Shown piece by piece: positions 30,044 through 41,913 of a stretch of DNA of 64,000 bases. The position numbers and the translations under genes are program-made. Location: the NCBI GenBank assembly GCA_000733355.1, contig JNVV01000017.1:574829-638828 (forward strand), given 5' to 3'. The notes under the pieces were generated by a model. The model was not told where the DNA came from, made no database searches, and saw nothing but the letters and a program-made list of their open reading frames with translations. This DNA is from Falciphora oryzae. Its lineage: Eukaryota; Ascomycota; Sordariomycetes; Magnaporthales; Magnaporthaceae. Numbering within the stretch: position 1 is the stretch's first letter; the number at the start of each line of letters is the position of its first letter.

Positions 30044-31205
30044 TCACACGGGATCTTCCCGCACGGGATCTACGGCAGCTACAACGAGAGCAGAGGCGGT
30101 TCGGCGCGCAAGAAGAGGGCCCTGTTGGAACTGGGGCGTGAGGATGCAATCGAGGTGCGCAACTTTAATACGGGGGCGCCCTTGAGGCTCTGCTTGCGCT
30201 AGAGGACGAGTTGCTGGAAGTTGGTGGCCGCGGACGCGCTCCTCCCAGGCCTCGGGTAGCTTTACTTCCAACTTCCCGGCGGCTTTAACAGTGATCCGCC
30301 TCCTCGCCGCGTCATAGCAAACGCCTTCGTGCACCATCCAGGGGTCACCCAGGATGAGAGCCTATTGCAAATCGGGCACCACGTAGGCGCAGAGCAGTCG
30401 CTCGTAGCCTCCGATATTTAACATCCTGTATGCGATCTCTGTAATTTTTATGTCCTTTAGCGCTTTAGTAGCGCCACCTATGCGCCGCGGGGGCACTGCG
30501 ATGCGTTGGAGTCCACTCGATCGAGCAAACCGAAAGCTTACAGCGGCGTAGCACAAGTAACCCGTATCTTAATCCTTTATGGGATGCGTTCCGTTAATAA
30601 TTGCATGTAACAAGGGCGGGTCGCCGTCCATCCGTCGCTGGGCCTCCTCGATCCCGTCCCGGAAGGGTTCCCTTCGCTCCTCAGCCCGACTTCGCTGAGG
30701 AGCCTTTATTTTAACTGCTTCGACTTTTACGAAGCGGGCTTTGTGGCTTCTTCTCCCAACAAAGGCGCCACCCGGGTCGCGTTTATCCCGACCGCGCGGG
30801 GACCTTGCGGCTTAGTCGCTGCGCGGTAGGGGCATTTGGAGACCTAATGGTCCGAGCTGCCACATTAACGGCAGCGGCCCTTTTTGCGTCGTTTGTCCAG
30901 CTCCTCCTTGGATACCCACTTGGCTGCGTCCCCTGGAAGGCCTCGTCGCGCTCTCGCCGCGTTCAATCCCGTTATCTGCGTGTCGCCACCGCCGTTTACC
31001 CGAGCGTAACCCGCTGCCTCGGTGGCGGGGGAGTGCCCCCTGGTCGTGTCCTCGACGCGAGCTCGAGGCGCTCCCCCCGCTTGGAAGCGGAGCGCGTGGC
31101 CCCCTTTTCAGCCGCCAGTGCTGACACCTTCCTTACCCACTCGTGGTACGTAGTCGGCATTTCGCGGCCGACTAAAAGACTAGCTAGCCCCTGGTTCAAC
31201 GAGCC
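30044..31205 (-). pseudogene. Ty3/gypsy gag-protease remnant
   Basis: Minus-strand pieces in order: gag-like NQGLASLLVGREMPTTYHEW (about 31190-31130), a CCHC-like knuckle (KGRCR, stop, CGSSDH, then KCPYRAA, about 30870-30810), then a retropepsin with DTG at 30568-30560 (DTGYLCYAAVSFRFARS) and LILGDPWMVHEGVCYDA after a TAG at the end of VVPDLQ. Frames change several times. RT, RNase H and integrase are not present. Confidence 0.65.
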
Positions 31206-31209
31206 CTCG

Positions 31210-31230
31210 AGCGGGAGAGAGAGAGAGAGT
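31210..31230. repeat. GA microsatellite at the edge of the gypsy remnant
   Basis: GAGAGAGAGAGAGAGTATACTC. It resembles LINE tails but lacks the rest of the LINE 3' end. Confidence 0.5.
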
Positions 31231-31958
31231 ATACTCAGTAACAAAAAGACGACGGAGCAGCCAGCACAATGCGGACCACCTCGGCTTCGGTTCTTGGTCA
31301 GCTTGGATGGTCGTAACATCCGGTGATGTCTGCTGCCGCCGCCCAGTTGGGCATGTGAAATAAGCTGATCGTAACGGTAATGCAACGGCAATGCGGGGAG
31401 AACGGGAATAAGCGCTTGTCGTACCGCCCTTTTCTCCTCTTTTTTCGCCCCATTTGAATCCATCCTTACCCGTCTCCTTGCGTTTCCCCTTGCGGAGACG
31501 ACAGCGCCGTCAAGGTACGGCTTTCCCAATCAGGGAGGCGGCGCACGTAATCGGGCAGTTGACAGATGCGGCCAAGCAAAAAAAAAAAAAAGGGTCCAAT
31601 TGGCGTCTTGGGTCGCTGCCCGGAGTTGCATTTCAATTAGCGGCGCGGGGTACCGGCACATGCGATCGAAGTGCCGGCATCCGCGGCCAAGATCCCCCCA
31701 GAGTCTGATGTGGCCCGATGGCCGATGGACTAACCAAAGGCACACCAAGCATGCTATCATGGCCCGGAGTAGCCGTGTAATATTCGAGAATTCAAAGCGG
31801 CCGGCCTCCGCACACGGCCAGTCGAGTTTCTTTTCCCTTTCTCTTCACCACCGGCCACCAGCACAATCTCAAGCCTGGCAAAAGCCCATCCAAATCAGCC
31901 TCCAGCTGCTTTCTTTCCGCAAAGCTATCGGTCCTCCCCAGCGACACCAATTAGCACC

Positions 31959-32561
31959 ATGAAGTTCCTCGTCGCTCTCCTGGCTCTGTCGGCCGCCGTC
32001 CTGGCCGCCCCGGCCCCCGAGGCCGCCGCCGCTGCGAGCAAATTCCCCATGGACGCCGTTATGTGCACCTGCCAGGACCCCGCCACCGGCAACACTAGGT
32101 CCAACAGCATGTGCCGTATGTTTCCTTTTAGTGCCCCTTTTTATTTGCCTTGCCAACATCTTAAACAGAAAGTGCTAACCTTTTATTATTGCAGTTGACA
32201 ACTATGGCTCCTACGATATTCTTGGCGGCTGGGTGAGTTCATTTAATTTCGATTTTGTTTTTTTTATAACTTTGGATCCCTCCTCCCTTCTTTTTTTCTT
32301 TGTCTCTCATGTAAATAACATTTATTAATTCGCTTTTTAAAACAACAGTGCTACCAATATCTTGACTGGGCCGGCACCATAGATCAGGTGTTCACCGATG
32401 CGCACTGCCAGAAGCACTTCGGCGAGACGGTCTATGACGGGATCAAGTACCCCCAGTACACCAAGGCTCTTTGCGTGCCCACCCAGCTTTGCGACAGATA
32501 TAACGGCACGTGGGGCGACGAGAAGTACTACAGGCTTTGCAAGTGGGGAGGGTTAGAATAA
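31959..32561 (+). CDS. Small secreted cysteine-rich protein, three exons
   Basis: Exons 31959-32115, 32195-32232 and 32349-32561; introns GTATGT...GCAG (branch GTGCTAACC) and GTGAGT...ACAG, all phases consistent. The product is 135 residues. A signal peptide (MKFLVALLALSAAVLAAPAP) precedes a mature domain with eight cysteines (MCTCQD, SMC, WCYQYL, AHCQKHFGE, ALCVPTQLC, RLCKW), compatible with four disulfides. The start context is CACCATGAAG. An AATAAA overlaps the stop codon. Size, signal and Cys content fit secreted effector-like or antimicrobial proteins; no specific family is claimed. It lies between TE clusters. Confidence 0.8.
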
Positions 32562-33209
32562 ATTGCTGGAAGGGTGCATATCTACTGCATTGTAGTAGTC
32601 GATCATAGGTATCCGGCAGGGTTTAGCTCTGCGGGCCGGATCCAGTAGGCAGATGAATATCCCTCTGCCCTGATGGGCCTCGGGGGCTTTATATGGCTTG
32701 TGGATAATTTGGTGATTTTTCTCTTTTATGCGGTGAGCTTTTATACTAATCCGAAAAAGTAAAAGGAAACTGAATAACTATTATCTTTGCCCCCGTCCAT
32801 CTTCTTTTTGTTTCCCCTTTGAAAAAAAAAAAAAAAAAAAAAAGGCCGGGGGGGAGGGGGGGTTGGTCATATAAAAGTATGATCAATGTTGCGGCCAGAC
32901 TAATGGAGGCACGCTGGCCTTGCATTGACGCTATGAACGAAGATTCTACGCTGAAGAGAAAGGAAAGGAAATGGCGCTGGTCGTCCGGCCTGAAGTTGTC
33001 TCGATCTGTGTGGCTTGCATGCTTGTATCTGCCCCACAGCTGTGGCGGTGCCACTGGGCGTATGGCCTGTGGCGGGACCGTCACACCTATTTCAGACGTG
33101 ATTTACAAAAAAAATTCCCTCCGCCCCACTGCTACAACCACACAAACCAGTGACTCCCGATTGAGCCACGAATTGAGCCACGGCCACCGTGCAAAATCTT
33201 TTTGTGGCA

Positions 33210-33471
33210 TCATGCCTGAGCCACTGAGACTAAGCGACGGTGCTGAAATCAAAGGCTTCGTTCGGGGCGTCCTTCTCGGCAAAAACTTGAGACAGATTTC
33301 GGCGAGGAAGGCAGAGCTCGAAAGATTTAGACAAGACGCCCAGAGGGCGCACAAGCAGCTCCTTGCCCTCCTGGAACTCAAGCAAGCTGCAGCGAATCTC
33401 GCCGAGGCGCAGTCGACAACCAAGCAGGGCCAGGTCACCACGCTATTTACCGTCATAACCATCGTCTTTGT
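33210..33471 (+). pseudogene. CorA-like fungal protein fragment before the membrane segment
   Basis: The frame reads MPEPLRLSDGAEIKG, then a coiled-coil-like KNLRQISARKAELERFRQDA, LLALLELKQAAANLAEAQST and GQVTTLFTVITIVF followed by GTGAGT. This resembles the helix leading into the first membrane segment of fungal CorA-like/ankyrin membrane proteins, where an intron often splits the TVVTIVF sequence. The following exon is not found before the assembly gap. Confidence 0.4.
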
Positions 33472-33725
33472 GAGTGCGAACGCACCGGAGCCATAACCAT
33501 CATCTTCTTTTTTCTTCTTTGCACTGGGGCCTGCTCGCTAATTACGTCAGCGGGCCTTCCAGACCCCTTCATACCAGCTACAGTAGATAAAGTGCACCCT
33601 CGCGCGATAGTCAGGCTGCACCGGTCCCAAACCACCACCCCCCAGGAAACCCAGGGTAGGCGGTTCCCCCACCATTCGCGGCGCTGCCCAGACACCCCAA
33701 AACAGTTCAAGACGAGACACAAATA

Positions 33726-33766
33726 NNNNNNNNNNNNNNNNNNNNNNNNNNNNNNNNNNNNNNNNN
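33726..33766. other. Assembly gap (41 N)
   Basis: Run of N. The true length is unknown. Confidence 1.
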
Positions 33767-35332
33767 GTCCAGGGATGGCAACTTATGAATCTTCTGCATC
33801 GGTCACGCCGCTCGCTGGAGCGGCCGCGCCGGCAGGGATTGAGGTAGCAAAATACCGCTTTGTGTCGTATGGCGCCTGGCATCGACGGCGATACAACCCA
33901 AGTCGCCAGATATTGCGATGCCGGTTAGTTCGTTGTGATCGCTCCCTGCCCACTGCTTGACTTGTCTTCTCTTCTCTCCACGGCCCTCCTCAGTTGGAGT
34001 CAGCGGTGTGTGTCGGGTGATAATCTCGGTGGCTTCCGTGTTCTCAGCCGCGACGCTCGACGGAAGATGAGGCACCACTGCGTTGATTCCAATACTGTAA
34101 AGATGGAACGATGGGATCCTCGCGTCTAGTTAATTGAATGCTTAAGTGCCCGTGTTAAACGCTATAAGGGTAGTACCCCTCCTCCTTGGCCAAAGGGAGA
34201 AGGCACGGAAGATGGAAGAACAACATGCACATGAGCATGTTTAACATCGACCAATGCCATTGATGCGCTGAGCCACCCCGTCCACCTAGCGGGCAATAGC
34301 ATGATGCTTATAAACCCGAAACTAGCTAACCTTCCTTTGAACCGGCACAGGCGAAGCACCGGGCCGAACGGGAAGCTAGAACCGAGCCAAGACCGAAGGG
34401 TAGACCGGGCGCAGAGGGGCCCGAGTCTGACACCCTAAGACTAGACTACCCAGCTACCTGGTAGGTACCTAGCCAAGCTGGTAGGCCGGGGGGAGGTGAT
34501 CTCATGCAACAAGAGAGGTTGTAAATCAAAATCACGACCGACCGAGACCGTGAAGGGTGAAGTATTTGGAACCCTTTAATTGTAGCCGTGTGCAAATGAG
34601 AAAAATATTATTATGGGAGGCAGGGCTTTCGGGAGGGATAACGAACATCAAAACTAAAGGCTCCGGTGATGTAATAATCACGTGGCAGTCATGTGACCAG
34701 CCCCCGCCGCAAACGTTGAAATCCGGGGGTTGTTCAACAGCCCCGTGAGAATTCGATGCCTCGGGGAGCAAGAAGAATTGGCGACGGGCGTATTTGGGCT
34801 CAATCGCATCCTGTGTGCTTTCAAGGTTTTGAGGGTGGACTGCTATTTTCGGTGCCATGAGTCGAGACTTTTTTTAAAATTAGCCGTGCCTGAGCGATGT
34901 AGTGATATCCGCCCCCGCACTCCCAGGTTCGTGGCCATAGCCATTGCCTTTTTAGGCCTGATTTGCCCCCCTCGGCATGATCAACGTCGGGGATGGAAGG
35001 CACGGGCTGTTTCCGCGTTGCTTCCACGGGTCGCTTCGATAGCTTCGATTTTTCTATTTATAACCCACCCGCCTTCATCATCCATGACTACCAGCTTCCA
35101 TACTACCACACTACCAATTGAGGTAGGTAGGTAGTATCAAGCTACTCTGTTTGGTCCTAACGAACGGTGGGCTATTGTGGATGGGTCTTTATGCCACAAC
35201 CTCGGCCGAAAGCCCGTGCATAGATGCTTCGATGGGGCGAAAAGACAACCTCACCTCCATGCCTGTCCCTGCCGCCCTTTTCCTGGATTAGGGACCCTGG
35301 GGGTAAATCCAGGAACGGCAAAATAGGAACAT
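33767..35332. other. No gene recognised
   Basis: About 1.5 kb between the gap and the LTR complex. Short frames without domains. Confidence 0.4.
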
Positions 35333-35539
35333 TGTTGGTAGGAGTGGTACTCCTGTTGGCCCCAATGGGGGCCGGGCACGGAGATCTCCCAAGAGTGACG
35401 AACACGGATCCTACTGGTTGGTTGGATCCTCTATTGTGCGCGTGAAGAGGAAAGGGATCTATCTGCTAGAAGGGAGGGCAACGAAGCCCCTTATATACAT
35501 TGCCAATCAGGGCTTGGCCCTCCAGGTCACGGGGGCCCT
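35333..35539 (+). mobile_element. Solo LTR, family 3, left part (interrupted by copia)
   Basis: TGTTGGTAGGAGTGG... preceded by AACAT. Together with 41612-41728 it forms one LTR ending CCAACA and followed by AACAT, a 5-bp target duplication. It is related to the LTR at 59109-59407. Confidence 0.8.
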
Positions 35540-35865
35540 TGTTGCAATAGGTTGAACCATTGGTCAAGATTCCTTGCATTACTTGCTTGTCTGGCAGAGT
35601 GCCCTCAGAGGGGTGGGAGAGGCCATGGCCTTATATACATGAGGGCAGCCTGGTATGGCTCGTGCTTCTAGTCACTGACCAGGGGCATGTGACATTTGTT
35701 ATCTCAACATTCCCCCTCGAGCTAAACCAGGTTTTGTACCAGCTGAATATGTTCTCCCATGTTTCACTCTGCTGTTTCCAAGTCAGAATTGCTTGCAAGT
35801 CTTAGGCCTGCTAAAAACCTCCAGTGGAGGAAAAAGGTCCCTGATTTTGAGGGTCAAGATTTTTC

Positions 35866-36150
35866 AGGTCCGTGAGAGGTCTGCTCTCTGGGTCACCTGG
35901 GTCTTGCTTGTTCAGGTCCGTGAGAGGTCTGCTCTCTGGGTCACCTGGGCCTTGCTTGTTCAGGTCCGTGAGAGGTCTGCTCTCTGGGTCACCTGGGTCT
36001 TGCTTGTTCAGGTCCGTGAGAGGTCTGCTCTCTGGGTCACCTGGGTTTGGTCTATCCAGGTCCGTAAGAGGTCTGCTCTCTGGGTCACCTGGGTCTGGTC
36101 TGTTCAGGTCCGTGAGGGGTCTGCCTTCTGGGTCACCTGGGTCTATACTG
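35866..36150. repeat. 48-bp tandem repeat in the copia 3' region
   Basis: About six copies of CAGGTCCGTGAGAGGTCTGC plus TCTCTGGGTCACCTGGGTCTTGCTTGTT with small differences, between the pol end and the 3' LTR. Confidence 0.9.
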
Positions 36151-39100
36151 GCTCGCCTGCAAGTCTTCTTTCTAGGCCCAGTGCCTTCCGAAAAGCTTCA
36201 AATGGTCCTTGTGGGAGTGCTTTGGTCAACCCATCGGCCATTTGTTGTGAGGTGGGTGTGTATCGGATGTTTATAAGCCTTTCCTCGACTTTTTCTCTCG
36301 TGAAGTGCCACTAGATGTTGATGTGCTTCGACCTTTTATGATGCTCCGGATTCTTTGTTAGTGCGATGGCACTTTGGTTGTCGCCAAAGATGACTGTTGT
36401 TGGGAGCTTTCCGGTTTGTACGCTGCCTTGAATTTCTTGCAGCAGTTTTTTGAGCCAAATGGCTTCTCTTATGGCCTGGGTCTGTGCCATGTATTCTGCC
36501 TCGCAGCTGGATAGTGCAACTGATGGTTGTTTTTTGGATTTCCAGCTGATAGCACCGCTGCCCAGATTGAAGATGAAGCCTGTTGTTGATCTTCTGGAAT
36601 CGACGTCTCCTGCCCAGTCGGCGTCTGAGTATCCTTGGAAAGGCCCGATGGGACTTCTGAATGCTAGTTCGAAGTCAATGGTGCCTTTAAGGTATCTCAT
36701 CACCCTTTTTACTGCCTGGACATGGGCCTCAGTTGGGTTTACGAGGTGTCGGCTGAGAAATGAGATAGCGAAGGCAATGTCGGGTCGCGTTCCGAGCATG
36801 GCATACATCAAGGACCCGATGGCTCTTGCGTACCATTGCTTTGTTTCGGGTTCGGCCGTGTAGCCATCTGGGGTTAGTTGCATCTTTATGGTAGTGTCCA
36901 TAGGCGTTGCGACTGGTTTGCACTCCCACATATCGAAGTCCCTTAGTACTTTTTCGATGTATGCCCGCTGGCTAAGGTGCAGGGTTTTTGTTGACCGCTG
37001 TCTGCGAATCGTCATCCCAAAATAGTATTTGCATGGGCCCAGGTCTGTCATGTCGAATCTCTCGCTCAATTGCCGCTTGATCTCCGAGATCTCGTTGGTT
37101 GATAGTCCCAAAATCAACAGGTCGTTTACGTAAATTGCAATAAAGACGTTGTTTCGTGAGAAGATTCCCGAGTCTGCAGTGAGGGGCTTGAAGCCAATGC
37201 TGCCCAAAAAGGTTGCAAATGTGTTGTACCATATCCGTAGGGACTGTTTCAGGCCATAAAGGGCCTTGTTCAGCTTGCAGACCCAGTCCTTGCGATCTTC
37301 GTCCTTAAAGGCTGGTGGCTGTTCCAGATAGATTTCGTCGTCGATCATCCCATAAAGAAATGCTGACTTGACATCCATCTGCTCGATTTCAAGGTCGAGT
37401 GCGGCAGCTATGGCGAAAAGGGCTCGGTAGCTTATTGGTTTGATAACAGAGGCGAATGTCTTAGTGTAGTCGATGCCCTTTTTTTGTTTAAAGCCGCGGA
37501 CGACCCATTTTGCCTTGTATTTTAGGATTTCACCCAAAGGTCCAGTTTTTAGCTTGTACACCCACTTTTTACTAAGCGGTTTTCGGTGCAGTGGGCGAGG
37601 GACAAGGGTCCAGGTCTGGTTTGCTAAAAGGGAGTTGTGCTCGGTTTCCATGGCTTTGAGCCATTCTTCCTAGTAAGGTAGGCTCTAGGCTTCTTTAAGT
37701 GATGCAGGTTTTCGAAGCTCCATATCTCGCATGGATGAGCTAAAAAACGCCATACTGATAGCATATTGCTTTATTATCTCTTCAGCTTCGAGTTGTAAGT
37801 CCGTATCCTCGTACTGGACGCTATGTGCGATTTCGGGAGTGGTTTTCCCGTGGAAGAAAAGGTATTGGTTTTGCCTTCTGGCCGACCGAAAAGGAGGAAC
37901 CCGGATTTTAGGGCTGGGGTCTGGTTTCCCCCCGACCTAGATCGTCTCCTTTAACGGTTGTGTTTTTGAGCCATCTTTTGACGTGTTTTGCTGCGTGTGC
38001 GAGGACTCGGACGCGGGAGATCCAGGGTTGCTGTTTTCTGGTGTTTGCGAGGATTGGGAGTCGAGTCTTGGCCTTTTTGCTGGCATCTCATCATCCTCCT
38101 ACAGGTGCTTAAAGTGTACTTTCCTTTTTTTTCCCCCTGCAGCTGGTGCGGGGGATGGTTGAGGCGAAGGAAAATGAGGGGCAATGCAGTCCCAGCGCTC
38201 GTCAAATACCACGTTGTTCGTCGTGTGGATTGTGCCATTTTTAAGCAGGACGCGGTAGTTGGTGCTGCCTTTATAGCCAATCATTTTGCACTTGACCGAC
38301 TGAGGTTGGAGTTTCTTCCCTTTCCGTGACGGGAGCAGAGCGAACCCCGGTGCGCTTATAACCCGCAGGTGGGCAAGGTCGGGCTTTTCCCCGTACCATT
38401 TTTCATATAGCGTTATCCCAATTACCGAGCTTGGGGATCGGTTTCGGAGGTACAGGATTGTTGGGAGAATGGCTGACCAGTAACGGTCGGGAAGTTCCTT
38501 TCCAGCTAGGATTGTGCCGATGCGCTCTTCTAGGAGTCTGTTGAGACGCTTGGCAATGCCGTTCTGCTGGTGTTGGTTGGTGGCTGCGTATCTTAGTTGG
38601 ATTCCACGCTCCTTGCAGAATATGGTCAGGGTGCCGGCAATGTTTTCTCCCCCTCTGTCGACGTGAAGTCCACGACAGCGTCTTGTTTCTCGCTCAAACA
38701 TTGAAAGAAAAGTTCTGAAGCAGCTGAAGAATGATGGTGCGTCTTTCTGCTGGAGGGGAAAAGCCCATGCCATTTGGGTGTAGTCGTCGATGAAGACTGC
38801 CCAATAGCGCTCCCCTTCGATGCCGGCGACAGGAAACGGGCCGGCCATGTCGGCGTAGATCCATTCCAGTGGTCTTGTGCCCTTTCGGACCTTTCCCTTG
38901 TGCGGCTTTTCTTTTATGCGGCCCACAGCACATTTGTCGCAGAAACATACGCCTTTAACTGGCTTAATCCCCGTGGACATTTACAGCAGCTTCTGCAGGC
39001 TCTGGTCTCCGAGGTGTGCGAGCCTTTCGTGCCAGATTCTCATATGAGAATCCCTAAGCGAGAAGGCTGGGAAGGCCCGCTGCTTTGGTTGTTATGGTTA

Positions 39101-40648
39101 AGGCTGGTCAATAATGTACAGCCCATTCCTCATGGTGGCTGTAAAGATGCGTCGATTCCCAAAGGTGCACTATGCTCCTTTCTGGGTGCAGACAACCTTC
39201 TGTCCCTTCTTCAAAAGGCTGGAGACTGACAAGAGGTTAACTCCAGCATTTGGGTTGTAAAGGACGTTATTAATAAGGGTGTAGGTGCGCTTTCCCCTAA
39301 CCACGGTCTTTATTTTAACGGTGCCAATGCCACGAGGGGTGATCTGAATCCCTCCGATCCCTGTGATGCTTGGGCTATTATAGGCTCGCATATTAATGAA
39401 GCGTATCTGGGTGCATATGGTGGAGTTAAAGGCGCCTGTGTTTAGTACGATGCATTCGCGCATAGCACACGCCATTAGGGTTATCCGTGAGTTTGGTATG
39501 TTTTTGAGCGTGTCGATTGCCGAAAAGTCGATTGGTAGCGTTTGTTCAAAGCTAGGCACTAAATTGTGTTCTAGGTAAATAGGCGGAGCGGATGTGGCTG
39601 CTGTTATGGCCACCAGGGTGTGTTTGGGTTTGTCAGGTCCATCCACCGTCCACGAAATTCCTTCGAACGGATTTTTAATTTTGGGTTTCTCGTTTCCGTC
39701 GTCGGATAAGTCGCTATCTGACTCCTCTCTGTTCTTTTTGCTGTGTTTGGATTTCTGTTTCCTCTTTTTCTCCTTTCGCCTAGTGCGTCGTTCGTTGGTG
39801 CGGTGGTCTTTGGGCTTTAATAGTGGGTTTTTGATCCAGTACTCGGATATAACGTGGAATCTCCTTCGGCAAGGAGGGTAAGCGCACACCATGTTTTGAC
39901 GTGACTGGTTTGTGTTTTGGGACGAAGTTGCAAAGAAGGCAGATTTGGTACCCTGGTCCTGGAGCTTTTGGTTTTGCTCTTTTTATTTTGCGGCAATAAG
40001 GGCTCTGTCGAACGTCACTGCGGCGATCTCGGTCCCGTCACTGGCCTTGATCTTCAGGAGACTGTTGTTCTGGAAGAATGCTGTCAAGAATGTCGAGTAC
40101 CGTTCGCCAAAATTACTGAGAAATAGATGGAGGAGGATGGCTTCTGGGATTTTCAGCTCGTTTGGTTGTCCAAGTGACTCCAGATCCGCTTTGTATTTTT
40201 TCAGGCGCTCGGCGAATGTCATGACGCTTTCATTGCTATTGGCTAATGTTGTGCTGAGGAGCTTCTGGATCAGGAGCTGGAAGACCGCGTTTCCAGTTGG
40301 TCTAAAGTGTGCCTCGAGTTTGTCGATGAGGGCCTTGACCGTATCTAGAGGATTCTTCTCGACGTCGAAGTCTTTGGCAAGCTCGTCGGCGTTCTGGCTA
40401 AGTTTGGTTCTGATAGTGCCGACTGCTTTGGTTTGGTTGTCCTGCCAGCGCTCGAGTCGTTGTGCAAAGGTGCTGTCGTCCTCTTGGGCCCCTTGCGTTG
40501 GCTTGTTTCTTGACCACTGAGCTCCAAAAACCATGTTGAGGGCTGGCTTGATGGTCCGGCTGAACTTGGGCCAGTCGCTTGGGCTTTCCAACATTGGTAC
40601 GCCGCTGAGGGCTGAACCAGCCGTGATTGTTGTGGATGTAGACGTCAT
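36144..40648 (-). pseudogene. copia gag-pol polyprotein, single frame with many nonsense codons
   Basis: One reading frame from ATG 40648 to about 36144. Gag is about 40648-39983. Then come a knuckle-like CAYPPC region, protease (LNTGAF at 39445 onward; catalytic Asp now Asn), integrase (His-His-Cys-Cys region with CFCDKC near 38945, IYADMAG, HVDRGGEN, NGIAKRLNR where the catalytic Glu is Lys at 38551), reverse transcriptase (KAKWVVRGFKQ, DVKSAFLYG, YVNDLLI with Asn at 37126) and RNase H (GYSDADWAGD, SSCEAEYMA, RSKHINI). In-frame stops include 39983, 39170, 38099 and 36311, all convertible from CAA/CAG/TGG by one transition. No frameshift is needed. It is inactive. Confidence 0.9.
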
Positions 40649-40769
40649 GGCTTGATTGGTTTTGTGGAAAATGCTGGGAAGAAGTTGGTTTGGCTCAAAT
40701 GGCCAATCACCGGTTGTCCTTTTTGGTTGGTTTTATGTTGTGCGAACAGCTTTTTCCACGCTGTGACTG

Positions 40770-41345
40770 CCTCGGCTGGTTATGGTTTGGACTGCCTCGG
40801 CTGGTCCTGTCTGGGACTTCCTTGGCCGGTTTGTGACTGCCTCGGCTGGTCAGGTTGGGGACTGCCTCGGCTGGTCCTGTCTGGGACTTCCTTGGCCGGT
40901 CTGTGACTGCCTCGGCTGGTCAGGGTCTGTGACTGCCTTTGGCTGGTCAGGTTGGGGACTGCCTCGGCTGGTCTGTGTCTTGCGACTGCCTCGGCTGGTC
41001 ATGGTCTGTGACTGCCTCGGCTGGTCCTGTCTGAGACTGCTTTGGCTGGTCCCGGTTGGTGACTGCCTCGGCTGGTTATGGTTTGTGACTGCCTCGGCTG
41101 GTTAGGTTGGGGACTGCCTCGGCTGGTCCTGTCTGAGACTGCCTTGACTGGTCCTGTCTGAGACTGTTTTGGCTGGTCCCTGTTTGAGACTGCCTTGGCT
41201 GGTTAGGTTGGGGAATGCCTCGGCTGGTCAGGTTGAGGACTGCCTCGGCTGGTTCTGTCTGAGACTGCCTTGGCTGGTCCCGGTTGGTGACTGCCTCGGC
41301 TGGTCATGGTCTGTGACTGCCTCGGCTGGTCAGGGTCTGGGAACA
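40770..41345. repeat. GACTGCCTCGGCTGGT minisatellite in the copia leader
   Basis: About twenty variable units of 20-30 bp built on GACTGCCTCGGCTGGTC, between the 5' LTR and the gag ATG on the minus strand. Confidence 0.9.
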
Positions 41346-41611
41346 ATCTTGAAGCTTGACTGGTTCAGGTCTTTTGTAGACGTGTTTGGGATTTGAAGGC
41401 ACTTAGCTATTTTGGGAGCATTCCAATCCGGGCTTATAACCTGTTGCAATAGGTTGAACCATTGGTCAAGATTCCTTGCATTACTTGCTTGTCTGGCAGA
41501 GTGCCCTCAGAGGGGTGGGAGAGGCCATGGCCTTATATACATGAGGGCAGCCTGGTATGGCTCGTGCTCCTAGTCACTGACCAGGGGCATGTGACATTTG
41601 TCATCTCAACA

Positions 41612-41728
41612 GCCCTATGGGCCCCGTGGGCCCCATGGGCCCCGGAGGGCCCGGGCCTCCCAAGCCTTCCTGGCTTCCAGATCCCTTTAGTGCATGCGCC
41701 GGAATAGTGCTGGAATAATAATCCAACA
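41612..41728 (+). mobile_element. Solo LTR, family 3, right part
   Basis: Begins with the GCCCT duplication made by the copia insertion and ends CCAACA, followed by AACAT. Confidence 0.8.
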
Positions 41729-41913
41729 AACATGTCATTTGAAGATATTCCGAAGACGAATGAAGATAATTATTTCGTTTGCCGACCCCAACAACACCTC
41801 CCGTTTTAACCCTTTTCCACCACCAACAACCATCCCCTCGCCTTTTTCCTTTTGTCACATTTTCTTTTGTTTTATTTCCTTTGTTCGTTTATTTTCGTTC
41901 TTCAACCACCAAC

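Larger units (their letters stand above)
35540..41611 (-). mobile_element. Full-length Ty1/copia retrotransposon (6072 bp)
   Basis: Two 170-bp LTRs (35540-35709 and 41442-41611; TGTTGC...CTCAACA on plus) are flanked by GCCCT on both sides (35535-35539 and 41612-41616). The LTRs differ at two positions, both transitions. A polypurine tract (GAGGGGGAA on minus) adjoins the 3' LTR. GGTTATAAGCCC next to the 5' LTR is a candidate primer-binding site. The element inserted into an older solo LTR. Confidence 0.95.

Noticed and set aside
35793..36314. ORF of 16-residue repeats (VRERSALWVTWVLLVQ type) on the plus strand
   Set aside because: It is the translation of the 48-bp minisatellite in the copia 3' region, antisense to the element, with no other support.
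40652..41396. Repetitive plus-strand ORFs rich in Leu, Gly, Asp and Trp
   Set aside because: Translation of the copia leader minisatellite; not a gene.
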